Assembly: GCA_002342295.1 (NCBI GenBank)
Contig: DDPR01000008.1
Coordinates: 51,912-115,911, forward strand
DNA: 64,000 bases
Direction of reading: 5' to 3'
Source: Burkholderiales bacterium UBA2463
GTDB lineage: Bacteria > Pseudomonadota > Gammaproteobacteria > Burkholderiales > Burkholderiaceae_A
This document shows, in pieces, positions 7,705 to 16,476 of this stretch (within the stretch, counting starts at the first letter, position 1; each line of letters begins with the position of its first letter). The notes under the pieces were generated by a model that was not told the DNA's origin, ran no database searches, and saw only the letters and a program-made list of their open reading frames with translations. A program made the position numbers and the translations under genes.

Positions 7705-10700
7705 GGGGGCTCATTCGACTGGCCGTCCAGCAGCCCCTCATGGTGCTGCTTGCGACAGGCTTTTTCTCCATCGCGGGCGTTCTCGCGTTTCAGAGCCTCT
7801 CAGTAGAGGCCTTCCCCGATGTTACGGACACTCAGGTGACCGTTATCTCGCTCTACCCCGGTCGGGCCGCAGAGGAGGTGGAGAAACAGGTGACGCTCCC
7901 CATCGAGACGGCCCTCTCCGGCCTGCCGAATGCGATTCGTGTTTTCTCGCACACCCAGTTCGGGTTGAGCTTCACAGTGGTCACTTACGATGAGGGTGCT
8001 CAGGTTCAACTTGCTCGACAGCTTGTGTCGGAGCGCCTCCTGAGTGTTGACCTACCCCCGGGGGTTCAGGCCGAGATTGCGCCGAATGCCACCCCGGTCG
8101 GAGAGATTCTTCGTTATCGGTTGCGTGGCGACGGATACTCCACCACGCAGTTACGAACCCTTCAAGACTGGGTCGTTGAACGCAAACTCAGGCAGGTCGC
8201 AGGCGTCGCCGACGTCGTGGCCCTTGGCGGCTTCATCAAACAGTACGAAGTGCAGCCTGATGTTGATCGACTTCGCGCGGCCAAGCTCACGTTTCAGAAC
8301 CTGCTTGATGCTCTAGGACGTGGAAACTCAAACGCGGGGGGAAGCTACATTTCGCAAGGAAGTCAGCAGTTCGCGATTCGTGGCATTGGTCTGCTTCAGT
8401 CTGCGGACGATATTGGCCAGATTATGGTGACTGCGCGAAATGGCACCCCCATCCTTGTTCGCGACGTAGCGCAGGTAAAAATAGGCGCTGTTCCGAGGCT
8501 AGGCGTTGTAGGCCAAGACCTTGATGACGACATCATCACGGGCATTGTGATTATGCGAAAGGGCGAAAACCCGAGCGTGGTCCTCGCTAATGTGAAAGCA
8601 AAGATTACGGAGGTCAACGCCCTCCTCCCAAAAGGCGTGGAGGTGGTTCCCTTCTATGACCGTTCGTGGCTCATGGGAAAGACACTCTCAACGGTCTTCA
8701 AGAATTTGGTTGAAGGTGCGCTTCTCGTATCGATTGTCTTGTTCTTGTTTCTCTCAAACCTCAGGGCAAGCCTTGTTGTTGTGGTCATCATCCCCTTGGC
8801 ACTTCTGGCCACCTTTCTTGGACTCAAGGTCATGGGCGTTCCAGCCAATCTATTGAGCCTGGGGGCCATGGACTTCGGAATCATTGTGGATGGCGCGGTG
8901 ATCATGGTTGAAAACATCATGCATCGGCTGGCGGCCAAGGGCGAGAGAATCAGCAACGACGAACACCGAGACACCATCGTAGACGCCGCAGGAGAGGTGG
9001 CGCGGCCCACACTTTTTTCCATGCTCATCATCATTGCGGCGCACATTCCTATCTTTGCCCTGCAAAGACACGAGGGGCGAATTTTTCAGCCCATGGCGCT
9101 CTCGGTTACCTGCGCGCTCATTGGGGCCCTGATTTTCTCTTTGACTCTGGTCCCGCTGCTCTCTCACTGGACGCTCAAGCGCGGCCTTCCTCATGAAGAC
9201 AACCGGCTTATGAAGCGGGCCAAAGAACTTTACGTCCCCGCGCTTGCTTGGGCCCTCACGTCACGTCGAGCGGTGATGCGAATCGCCATTGGTGTGCTCG
9301 TAGCGACCGTACTCGTTGCCTCGCGCCTGGGCTCTGAATTTCTGCCGGCGCTCAATGAGGGGACCATCTGGGTGAACCTTCGTCTGCCCTCAAGCATCAG
9401 TAACGAGGAGGCAACAAAAGTTCTCAGGCAGGCACGGCAGGCCCTTCTCGGGATCCCCGAAGTGCTTACAACCGTGAGCAAGGCAGGGCAGCCAGAGGAC
9501 GGGACAGACCCTAAGACAATCAGCATGGCGGAAGTCTTCGTGGATCTTAAGCCCCCCGAGCAATGGCGCCCGGGGCTCACCAAGGAAAAGCTCATTGATG
9601 AAATGGACGACGCGGTGAGCGCCATTCCAGGCATGTTGCCGACCTTTTCACAGCCCATACGAGACAACGTTCTGGAGTCGATCTCGCAGATCGATGGTCA
9701 GATTGTGATCAAGGTTGCAGGTGACGATTTAGTAGAGCTCAAAAAAGCCACCGAGCAGATTGAGAGGGAGATTAAGCAGGTCGCCGGGGTCTATCGCGCC
9801 GAAATTGACCGCGCAGGCGAACTGCCCCAGGTGCTCATCAATATCGACCGAGACCGCGCCGCTCGCCTTGGGCTTAATGTTCAAGATATTCAGGACGTAA
9901 TTGAAGCCGCGCTGGGCGGAAAGCCCGCCACTACACTCTGGGAGGGTGAACGCAAGTTTGCGGTGGTTGTGAGGTTGTCTGAGTCAAAACGCAGCATTGG
10001 CGCCCTCGGAGACACATTGATCCCCCGACCGGACGGCGGGTACGCGACGCTAGGCAGCGTGGCCTCGATACGAGAAACCAGCGGGGCCATGAACATTGCT
10101 CGGGAGGCAGGACGCCGAACAATGGCGATTGGTATCTTTATTAAAGATCGCGACATGGGCTCGGTGGTCGCTGATATGAAGGCACGTGTTGAACGAAATG
10201 TACAAATCCCCTCGGGCTATGAAGTGAGATGGTCTGGCGAATTTGAAAACCAGGAGCGAGCCATGAAGCGGCTCTCGGTGGTCGTTCCAATCTCTCTGCT
10301 CCTCATCTTCATTCTGCTGTACAACGCATTTCGTTCACTTAAGACGGCAGCACTCATTTTGTTTAACGTGCCCCTCGCCCTGCTCGGTGGATTTCTCGCC
10401 CTCTGGTTTCTCGATATCCCGCTCTCTGTCTCTGCTGCCATTGGTTTCATCGCCTTAAGCGGCCAGGCGGTGCTCAACGGGGTGGTCATGCTGTCGGTCT
10501 TTCAGTCCCTTCAGGCCGAGGGGATGGATGTTATTACTGCAGTTCGAGAGGGCTCCATTCAGCGCCTTCGAACCGTGCTCATGACCGCGCTTCTGGCCGC
10601 CCTGGGACTCCTGCCCATGGCCCTTAGTCACGACATTGGATCTGAGACTCAGAGGCCCTTAGCTGTGGTGGTGATTGGAGGGCTCTTTACGGCGACCCTG

Positions 10701-10781
10701 CTCACGCTGGTGGTGCTTCCGGCCCTGTATGTGGCCTGGTTTAAACGCCCCACTCCGCAAGAGGCGGCCCTCACCCATTAG
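7701..10781 (+). CDS. Heavy-metal RND efflux pump (CusA/CzcA family)
   Basis: At 1026 residues this is a full-length HME-RND transporter with twelve membrane helices. The fourth helix carries the family's proton-relay signature DFGIIVDGAVIMVEN (about 389-403), which separates metal pumps from drug pumps. It exports divalent or monovalent metal ions by proton exchange together with the two preceding gene products. I cannot separate Zn/Co/Cd from Cu/Ag confidently by eye, so no gene symbol is given. No metal-responsive regulator lies next to it. Confidence 0.93.
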   Translation: MRGLIRLAVQQPLMVLLATGFFSIAGVLAFQSLSVEAFPDVTDTQVTVISLYPGRAAEEVEKQVTLPIETALSGLPNAIRVFSHTQFGLSFTVVTYDEGAQVQLARQLVSERLLSVDLPPGVQAEIAPNATPVGEILRYRLRGDGYSTTQLRTLQDWVVERKLRQVAGVADVVALGGFIKQYEVQPDVDRLRAAKLTFQNLLDALGRGNSNAGGSYISQGSQQFAIRGIGLLQSADDIGQIMVTARNGTPILVRDVAQVKIGAVPRLGVVGQDLDDDIITGIVIMRKGENPSVVLANVKAKITEVNALLPKGVEVVPFYDRSWLMGKTLSTVFKNLVEGALLVSIVLFLFLSNLRASLVVVVIIPLALLATFLGLKVMGVPANLLSLGAMDFGIIVDGAVIMVENIMHRLAAKGERISNDEHRDTIVDAAGEVARPTLFSMLIIIAAHIPIFALQRHEGRIFQPMALSVTCALIGALIFSLTLVPLLSHWTLKRGLPHEDNRLMKRAKELYVPALAWALTSRRAVMRIAIGVLVATVLVASRLGSEFLPALNEGTIWVNLRLPSSISNEEATKVLRQARQALLGIPEVLTTVSKAGQPEDGTDPKTISMAEVFVDLKPPEQWRPGLTKEKLIDEMDDAVSAIPGMLPTFSQPIRDNVLESISQIDGQIVIKVAGDDLVELKKATEQIEREIKQVAGVYRAEIDRAGELPQVLINIDRDRAARLGLNVQDIQDVIEAALGGKPATTLWEGERKFAVVVRLSESKRSIGALGDTLIPRPDGGYATLGSVASIRETSGAMNIAREAGRRTMAIGIFIKDRDMGSVVADMKARVERNVQIPSGYEVRWSGEFENQERAMKRLSVVVPISLLLIFILLYNAFRSLKTAALILFNVPLALLGGFLALWFLDIPLSVSAAIGFIALSGQAVLNGVVMLSVFQSLQAEGMDVITAVREGSIQRLRTVLMTALLAALGLLPMALSHDIGSETQRPLAVVVIGGLFTATLLTLVVLPALYVAWFKRPTPQEAALTH

Positions 10782-10830
10782 TCGGACGAAAGATATACTT
10801 CTTCGCAGTTTCCTCGGAGGTGGAATCGTC

Positions 10831-11283
10831 ATGGCGGTCTGGAGCCTTGCCAAGCGCTCAGCAGTCTTCTCTTTACTCATCGGGCCTCTCCTTGCAGGCT
10901 GTGCGAGCCATTCCACGACAGCCGCCCTCCAACTCGACACCAAGAACCCCAAGTACGCCACCCCTGAATGCCAGGCTCAGCTAGACGCCACAGGAATTCA
11001 TGACGGCATCCGGAGCGGGCGCACCATTGGCGGGGCCGGGCTCGTCATTCTCTCGGGTGGCCTGCTCGCTATCCCAGTTCTTGCAGCCAATGTGGGCCTT
11101 GATGCCTACGACCATCGGGATGCCAACCTGATTGCCCGCTACTGCGGTGGTCAAGAAAAGTCCGCCGAGCAGATTGCCTCAGAGGTCGGAACGAGCGCTG
11201 CATTGGGGATTGCCACAGGCCAACTCGGCGTTGGCGCAAGCTCTGCGGCAGGCGCCACACTCCGGTCAACAACCAACAAGTAA
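10831..11283 (+). CDS. Small lipoprotein of unknown function
   Basis: A 150-residue protein with a clear lipobox (LLAGC, Cys24). Two further Cys lie in TPEC and YCGG, possibly a disulfide, and a Gly/Ala-rich hydrophobic stretch (about 70-90) resembles a membrane-interacting glycine-zipper segment. ATG 10831 follows GGAGG by about 11 bases. It lies 49 bases after the RND pump and 8 bases before panE, so it may be transcribed with either. I do not recognise the family. Confidence 0.7.
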   Translation: MAVWSLAKRSAVFSLLIGPLLAGCASHSTTAALQLDTKNPKYATPECQAQLDATGIHDGIRSGRTIGGAGLVILSGGLLAIPVLAANVGLDAYDHRDANLIARYCGGQEKSAEQIASEVGTSAALGIATGQLGVGASSAAGATLRSTTNK

Positions 11284-11291
11284 GGATCAAG

Positions 11292-12236
11292 ATGAACATA
11301 CTCATCCTCGGAGCGGGAGGGGTCGGGGGCTATTTTGGTGCCCGCCTCATTGAGATTGGCGCGGATGTTCACTTTCTCGTTCGGCCGCAACGGGCCGAGC
11401 GCCTGCGGTCGGAGGGGCTTCAGATCTTGAGTCCGCACGGAGACCTTCGTGTTGATGCAAAGGTTGTGACCGAAGAAGGGCTCCAGAAAAACGGGCCGCC
11501 CTGCGAGTTTGACCTGGCCCTGCTCTCGCCCAAGGCCTTCGACCTCGAAGGCGCTCTAAAAACGCTTCGTCCGGCCATCGGGGCCCGCACCTGCCTTTTG
11601 CCCCTTTTAAATGGGGTGGCCCATATGAGTCGACTGGATGAACTCTTTGGTAGAGACCGCGTGCTCGGCGGCGTGGCTCACATCGCGGCAACGCTTACGC
11701 CCGAGGGTGCGGTAAAACAACTCACGCCCATGCACATCCTCACCGAAGGTGCACGCAGCCCTGCCCACGAAGGCCTGGCCCACAGCTTCTTCACCCTCTG
11801 TCAGAGGGCGCAATTCACAAGCGTCTACGCAGAGAACATTGAACAGGCGCTCTGGGATAAGTGGACCTTTCTGGCAACGCTAGCTGGAAGCACCACACTC
11901 TGCCGAGCAGGGGTGGGGAGCATTACGGCAAGTGCTGAGGGTGCAGCCTTCATGCGTCGCATGTATGACGAGTGCCTTGAAGTTGCCAAACGATCGAATC
12001 AATCGGTCTCGGATGCGGCCCAAGAGAAGGCGCTCGCCATCTTGATGGAGCCAGGATCTGGATTCACGGCCTCGATGCTTCGCGACCTGCTGTCGGGAGG
12101 TCGAACCGAGCATGAACACATTCTTGGCGACATGGTGCATCGCGCCCACGATCTGGGCATTGACGCTCCCCTCATGGGTGCAGCCTATGTGCACATGCTC
12201 GCCGAGTCGGCCAGTCTAAAATCCAAGGGTGCATGA
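11292..12236 (+). CDS. panE: 2-dehydropantoate 2-reductase (ketopantoate reductase)
   Basis: Catalyses NADPH reduction of ketopantoate to pantoate in pantothenate/CoA synthesis. The N-terminal GAGGVGGYFG is the nucleotide-binding loop; the mid-protein NGV and the C-terminal helical domain with KWTFLATLAGSTTLCR and ASMLRDLLSGGRTEH fit the ApbA/PanE family. Length 314 is usual. Its end overlaps the bioA GTG by 8 bases, so it is read with the biotin genes. Distant paralogues have other keto-acid substrates, so the specific substrate is not certain. Confidence 0.85.
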   Translation: MNILILGAGGVGGYFGARLIEIGADVHFLVRPQRAERLRSEGLQILSPHGDLRVDAKVVTEEGLQKNGPPCEFDLALLSPKAFDLEGALKTLRPAIGARTCLLPLLNGVAHMSRLDELFGRDRVLGGVAHIAATLTPEGAVKQLTPMHILTEGARSPAHEGLAHSFFTLCQRAQFTSVYAENIEQALWDKWTFLATLAGSTTLCRAGVGSITASAEGAAFMRRMYDECLEVAKRSNQSVSDAAQEKALAILMEPGSGFTASMLRDLLSGGRTEHEHILGDMVHRAHDLGIDAPLMGAAYVHMLAESASLKSKGA

Positions 12237-13614
12237 CTCCCTCCCCGAGCGAAGCCTAAAGTCAGTCTGGCATCCCTGCAGCCAGATGGCCCTGGCTGAC
12301 TCGATGCCCCTCTTGGCCATCGATCACGCCCAGGGGCCTTGGCTTTTTGATGTCGATGGCAAGCGCTACTTCGATGCAATCAGCTCATGGTGGGTCAACC
12401 TCTTTGGGCATTCAGAGCCGCGAATCTCGGCGGCCATCTCTGAGCAACTCGCCCGACTCCCCCATATCCTGCTCGCTGGCTGCACCCACTCTCCTGCCGT
12501 CGAGCTTGCCGAGCGCCTCTCGCTTCGCACCCAAGGCGTGCTTGGCCACTGCTTCTTTGCAAGCGATGGGGCCTCGGCCGTTGAAATTGCCTTGAAGATG
12601 AGTGCACACGCCTGGCGCAACCAAGGCCAGACAGGAAAAACAGAGTTTGTCTGCCTGCACGGGGGCTATCACGGTGAGACGCTTGGCGCACTCTCGGTGA
12701 CGGATATTGCTGTATTCAAAGACGCCTATGACCCTCTCTTGCTTCGGCCCCACCTTGTGATGAGCCCCGATGCTCGGCAGGCGGGTGCTGGCGAGACAAG
12801 CGAGCAGGTTGCACAACGGGCCTTGGTGAAGCTTGAGCAACTGCTTGGGCTAAGGGCGGACCGCATTGCCGCACTCATTCTTGAGCCTCTGGTGCAGGCA
12901 GCAGGGGGTATGGCCATGTATCACCCTGCCTACCTTCGAGGAGCTCGAGCGCTCTGTACCCAGTTTGATGTGCATCTCATTGCAGATGAGATTGCCGTAG
13001 GGTGTGGCCGCACGGGCAGCTTCTTTGCTTGGGAGCAGAGCCTTGGGGACAAGCAGGCGAGCGCAGAGTGGCCAGACTTTATTTGTTTATCTAAGGGCAT
13101 CACGGGCGGCTTCTTGCCCTTGTCGCTGGTCCTAAGCAAGGAGGATGTCTTCCAGGCCTTCTGGTCCCGTGAGACCGCCAAGGGTTTTTTGCACTCTCAC
13201 TCCTATTCTGGAAACCCGCTGGCCTGCAGCGCAGCGCTTGCAGTACTGGATCACTTTGACGATCGCGATGTGTTGGGAAACAACGCCCAGCAGGCAGCTA
13301 TTCTGAGCGGCCACCTGCAGCCTCTGTTTCTGGATGAGCGACTCGAGCATCCGCGGCAGATGGGGAGCATCTGGGCCTTTGATGTGCGCCCCGAGTATGC
13401 GGCGCCAGACATGGGTGCTCGCCTTCGATCCCGAGCGCTCGAGCATGGGCTCATGATTCGCCCGATTGGACGCACGGTCTACCTCATGCCGCCTTATGTG
13501 CTCACACCCGAGCTGAGTGCCTGGGTTGCACGCGAGCTCAGCGCGGCTGTTGATGAGGCGCTCCCAGCATCGCCCGCTTATGCTCATCGAGCACCTTCAG
13601 CAGCAACAGCGTAA
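12229..13614 (+). CDS. bioA: Adenosylmethionine-8-amino-7-oxononanoate aminotransferase
   Basis: Converts KAPA to DAPA using S-adenosylmethionine as amino donor. A class III PLP aminotransferase with the BioA opening (WHPCSQM), HGGYHGET, LILEPLVQAAGGM, DEIAVGCGRTG and the PLP lysine in SKGITGG (Lys289). The start is GTG 12229, inside the end of panE. The 3' end overlaps bioF by 35 bases. Length 461 is normal for the family. Confidence 0.95.
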   Translation: MHDSLPERSLKSVWHPCSQMALADSMPLLAIDHAQGPWLFDVDGKRYFDAISSWWVNLFGHSEPRISAAISEQLARLPHILLAGCTHSPAVELAERLSLRTQGVLGHCFFASDGASAVEIALKMSAHAWRNQGQTGKTEFVCLHGGYHGETLGALSVTDIAVFKDAYDPLLLRPHLVMSPDARQAGAGETSEQVAQRALVKLEQLLGLRADRIAALILEPLVQAAGGMAMYHPAYLRGARALCTQFDVHLIADEIAVGCGRTGSFFAWEQSLGDKQASAEWPDFICLSKGITGGFLPLSLVLSKEDVFQAFWSRETAKGFLHSHSYSGNPLACSAALAVLDHFDDRDVLGNNAQQAAILSGHLQPLFLDERLEHPRQMGSIWAFDVRPEYAAPDMGARLRSRALEHGLMIRPIGRTVYLMPPYVLTPELSAWVARELSAAVDEALPASPAYAHRAPSAATA

Positions 13615-14797
13615 GCGGGAGGCCGCAGGGCTTGCTCGCCGCCGAGTGGTGGCGCACTCAGCCTGCTTACCCCACCAGGCCTTTGATGCGCACGACCAAG
13701 GGCCACGAGAACTGCTCTCTTTTTGCAGCAATGATTACCTCGGCCTTGCAAGCCATCCTGACATCACGAAGGCCCTCATTGAGGGAGCTCGGCTCTATGG
13801 CGTGGGCTCGGGCGCCTCGCACCTGGTGAGCGGTCACAGCCGAGCGCACGAGGAGCTCGAGCAGGCGCTGTCCGCACTCTACGCGCCCTTCATTCCCGGC
13901 TGCAGGGCTCTGGTCTTTTCCTCCGGATATATGGCCAATTTGGCTGTGCTGACTGCACTGGGCGATGGACAGGCCTGCACACTCTCAGACAAGCTCAACC
14001 ATGCATGCCTCGTGGATGGCGTCTTGCTGGCCAAGGCGCCCCATAAGCGATATGTCCACGCGGACATGGACATGCTCGCGGACCTACTCGCCCAGAGCGA
14101 CTCGCCCATCAAACTCATTGTGAGCGATGCCGTCTTCAGCATGGATGGAGACTTGGCGCCCCTTGAACAACTGCTCTCGTTAGCCCAGCGGTATGACGCG
14201 TTCATCGTGCTTGATGACGCCCATGGATTCGGGGTGCTTGGAGCTCGGGGTGAGGGCAGCCTCTCTCAGGCAGGGCTGTCGAGCGAGCGCTTTATTTTGA
14301 TGGGCACCCTGGGGAAGGCAGCAGGTGTTGCAGGCGCTTTTGTGGCCGCCCACCCTGCCGTGATTGAGCACCTCCTGCAGACGGGTCGAAGCTATGTCTA
14401 CACCACGGCAAGCCCCCCTGCGCTCGCACACGCCGCGCAGCGAAGCATTCAAATCATCTCGAGCGAGGAGGGCGCCACACTTCGGGGGCGCCTCGCCGCG
14501 CGCATTGCTCAGTTTCGCGAGGGGGTGGCTCGTCTCCTCACACACCCCAAAGGGAATGGGGCCACCCAGCTGCTGCCCTCTTTCACTGCAATTCAGGCGA
14601 TTGTTCTTCACGACAATGCACGGGTGCTGGCCGCCTCGAAGGCCCTTGAAGCCCTCGGGATGAAGGTGGTGGCCATTCGCCCACCGACGGTTCCCCCAGG
14701 AACAGCTCGCCTTCGGGTCTCGCTCAGTGCCGCTCACACCGAGGCAGACGTCGATGCCCTTCTTGCGGCTCTGGCCTCGGTGCTGGCAGAGGTATGA
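13580..14797 (+). CDS. bioF: 8-amino-7-oxononanoate synthase
   Basis: Condenses a pimeloyl thioester with alanine to give KAPA. An alpha-oxoamine synthase with SNDYLGLA, GSGASHLVSGH, LDDAHGFGVLG and the PLP lysine in TLGKAAG (Lys246). ATG 13580 gives the usual short N-terminus (IEHLQQQ); an upstream in-frame start at 13517 lies inside bioA and is unlikely. The stop overlaps bioD as ATGA. Confidence 0.95.
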   Translation: MLIEHLQQQQRKREAAGLARRRVVAHSACLPHQAFDAHDQGPRELLSFCSNDYLGLASHPDITKALIEGARLYGVGSGASHLVSGHSRAHEELEQALSALYAPFIPGCRALVFSSGYMANLAVLTALGDGQACTLSDKLNHACLVDGVLLAKAPHKRYVHADMDMLADLLAQSDSPIKLIVSDAVFSMDGDLAPLEQLLSLAQRYDAFIVLDDAHGFGVLGARGEGSLSQAGLSSERFILMGTLGKAAGVAGAFVAAHPAVIEHLLQTGRSYVYTTASPPALAHAAQRSIQIISSEEGATLRGRLAARIAQFREGVARLLTHPKGNGATQLLPSFTAIQAIVLHDNARVLAASKALEALGMKVVAIRPPTVPPGTARLRVSLSAAHTEADVDALLAALASVLAEV

Positions 14798-15537
14798 GCC
14801 GACACCGAGGATTCTTTGTGGCGGGAACTGACACGGGCGTGGGCAAGACCGTCGTGACCTGCGCGCTGCTGCATGCCTTTGCCCGGCACGGCCGCAGCAT
14901 GGCGGTCTGTAAGCCCATCTCGGCCGGCATTGAGAATGGCCGGCAAGAGGATGTGGTGCGACTACAGGCGAGCTATCAAGCGGTGAGCGGGCGAACGCTA
15001 TCTGCGAGAGATGTTGGGCCGGTGCAGCTTGCCCTGCCTTGTGCGCCTGAGGTGGCCGCTGCAGCCGAGGGACGAAGTCTTGCCCGCACTGAATTAGAGC
15101 CACTCATCCTGGGTGCGCTTGATGCTCTGAGCCTCGGCCACGACGGCATCCTCGTCGAAGGCGTAGGAGGGTTTCGCGTGCCTCTTACACCCGACTGGGA
15201 TACGGCCGACCTCGCCTGCCTGTTGGGCCTGCCCGTTATTCTTGTGGTGGGCATTCGACTGGGCTGCCTGAACCATGCCCTGCTCACGGCTGAGGCCATC
15301 GCCGCTCGGGGCATCGCCATATCGGGTTGGGTGGCTAATTGCATCGACCCAAGCATGCTCGTCCAGGAGGACACAGTCTCCGCTCTGGAACGCGACCTGC
15401 AGCGCGCCTTCAACGCGAGGTGCCTCGGGAGGGTCCCATTTCTAGCCAACGAAATCTCAGGCCCATTGCATACTGCGCATACGGCAAGCCTCTCCCTTCA
15501 CCTCGACCCCCTCTTCTCCTCAGCTCCCCATGCCTAG
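14794..15537 (+). CDS. bioD: Dethiobiotin synthetase
   Basis: ATP- and CO2-dependent ring closure of DAPA to dethiobiotin. The P-loop GTDTGVGKT is at 11-19, CKPISAG carries the substrate-binding Lys, and VEGVGGFRVPL matches the family's metal-site region. Length is 247. It overlaps bioF by 4 bases and bioB by 8 bases, so all four biotin genes are coupled. Confidence 0.93.
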   Translation: MSRHRGFFVAGTDTGVGKTVVTCALLHAFARHGRSMAVCKPISAGIENGRQEDVVRLQASYQAVSGRTLSARDVGPVQLALPCAPEVAAAAEGRSLARTELEPLILGALDALSLGHDGILVEGVGGFRVPLTPDWDTADLACLLGLPVILVVGIRLGCLNHALLTAEAIAARGIAISGWVANCIDPSMLVQEDTVSALERDLQRAFNARCLGRVPFLANEISGPLHTAHTASLSLHLDPLFSSAPHA

Positions 15538-16474
15538 CGTGCCCGCCCACTCACCAACATCGCTTCTCGCTCTTTTTGAGCTACCCCTTACGGACCTGCT
15601 TTTTCAGGCTCAGTCCATTCACCGTCAGTGCTTCAAGGTCGGTGAGGTTCAACTCTCGACCCTGCTATCCATCAAGACCGGCGGATGCCCAGAGGACTGT
15701 GGCTACTGTCCCCAGTCGTCGCATCATCCGGGCGCGGTGAAGGCGGAAAAAATGCTCAGGCTTGAGGAAGTCCTCCAGGCCGCAAAGACGGCCAAGGACT
15801 CGGGTGCGAGCCGCTTCTGCATGGGTGCAGCCTGGCGCAGCCCGAAAGAGCGAGACATGAATGAGCTCACCGAGATGGTCAGAGAGGTGCGTGCACTTGG
15901 CCTTGAGACTTGCATGACGCTTGGCATGCTCACGCAGGAGCAGGCCGAGGAGCTTCAAGCCGCAGGCCTCGATTACTACAACCACAACCTCGACACCGCA
16001 CCTGAGTTCTACGGGCAGATTATCAAGACACGACAGATGAAGGACCGACTCGAAACCCTCTCGCATGTGCGTGAGGCCGGGATGAAGGTCTGTTGTGGTG
16101 GCATCGTGGGCATGGGCGAGTCTCGGGCACAGCGCGCAGGACTCATCTCGCTCTTGGCAAGCCTGGATCCCCAGCCTGAATCCGTTCCTATCAACCACCT
16201 CGTGGCGGTGGAGGGAACACCCCTTTATGGCACGCAGGCCCTTGACCCGTTTGAATTCGTGCGGACCATTGCGGTCACTCGAATTGCCCTGCCCCGCTCG
16301 GTGGTGCGCCTCTCGGCTGGGCGCGAGCAGATGGAGGATGGCATTCAGGCCCTGTGCTTTATGGCCGGGGCAAACTCGATCTTCTATGGCGACCAGCTGC
16401 TCACCACCAGCAACCCGCAGGCGAGCAAAGACCGTGAACTCATGGACCGGCTCGGTCTCGTCGCCTCGGCATAA
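15530..16474 (+). CDS. bioB: Biotin synthase
   Basis: Radical-SAM enzyme inserting sulfur into dethiobiotin. The SAM [4Fe-4S] ligands are in CPEDCGYC (Cys53, 57, 60). Other family motifs are SSHHPGAVKAEKM, FCMGAAWR, YYNHNLDT and GGIVGMGES. Cysteines of the [2Fe-2S] site (FCMG, ETCM, CCGG) and the C-terminal Arg in VRLSAGR are present. Length 314 is usual. A cytochrome P450 gene begins 2 bases after its stop. Confidence 0.96.
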   Translation: MPSVPAHSPTSLLALFELPLTDLLFQAQSIHRQCFKVGEVQLSTLLSIKTGGCPEDCGYCPQSSHHPGAVKAEKMLRLEEVLQAAKTAKDSGASRFCMGAAWRSPKERDMNELTEMVREVRALGLETCMTLGMLTQEQAEELQAAGLDYYNHNLDTAPEFYGQIIKTRQMKDRLETLSHVREAGMKVCCGGIVGMGESRAQRAGLISLLASLDPQPESVPINHLVAVEGTPLYGTQALDPFEFVRTIAVTRIALPRSVVRLSAGREQMEDGIQALCFMAGANSIFYGDQLLTTSNPQASKDRELMDRLGLVASA

Positions 16475-16476
16475 GC

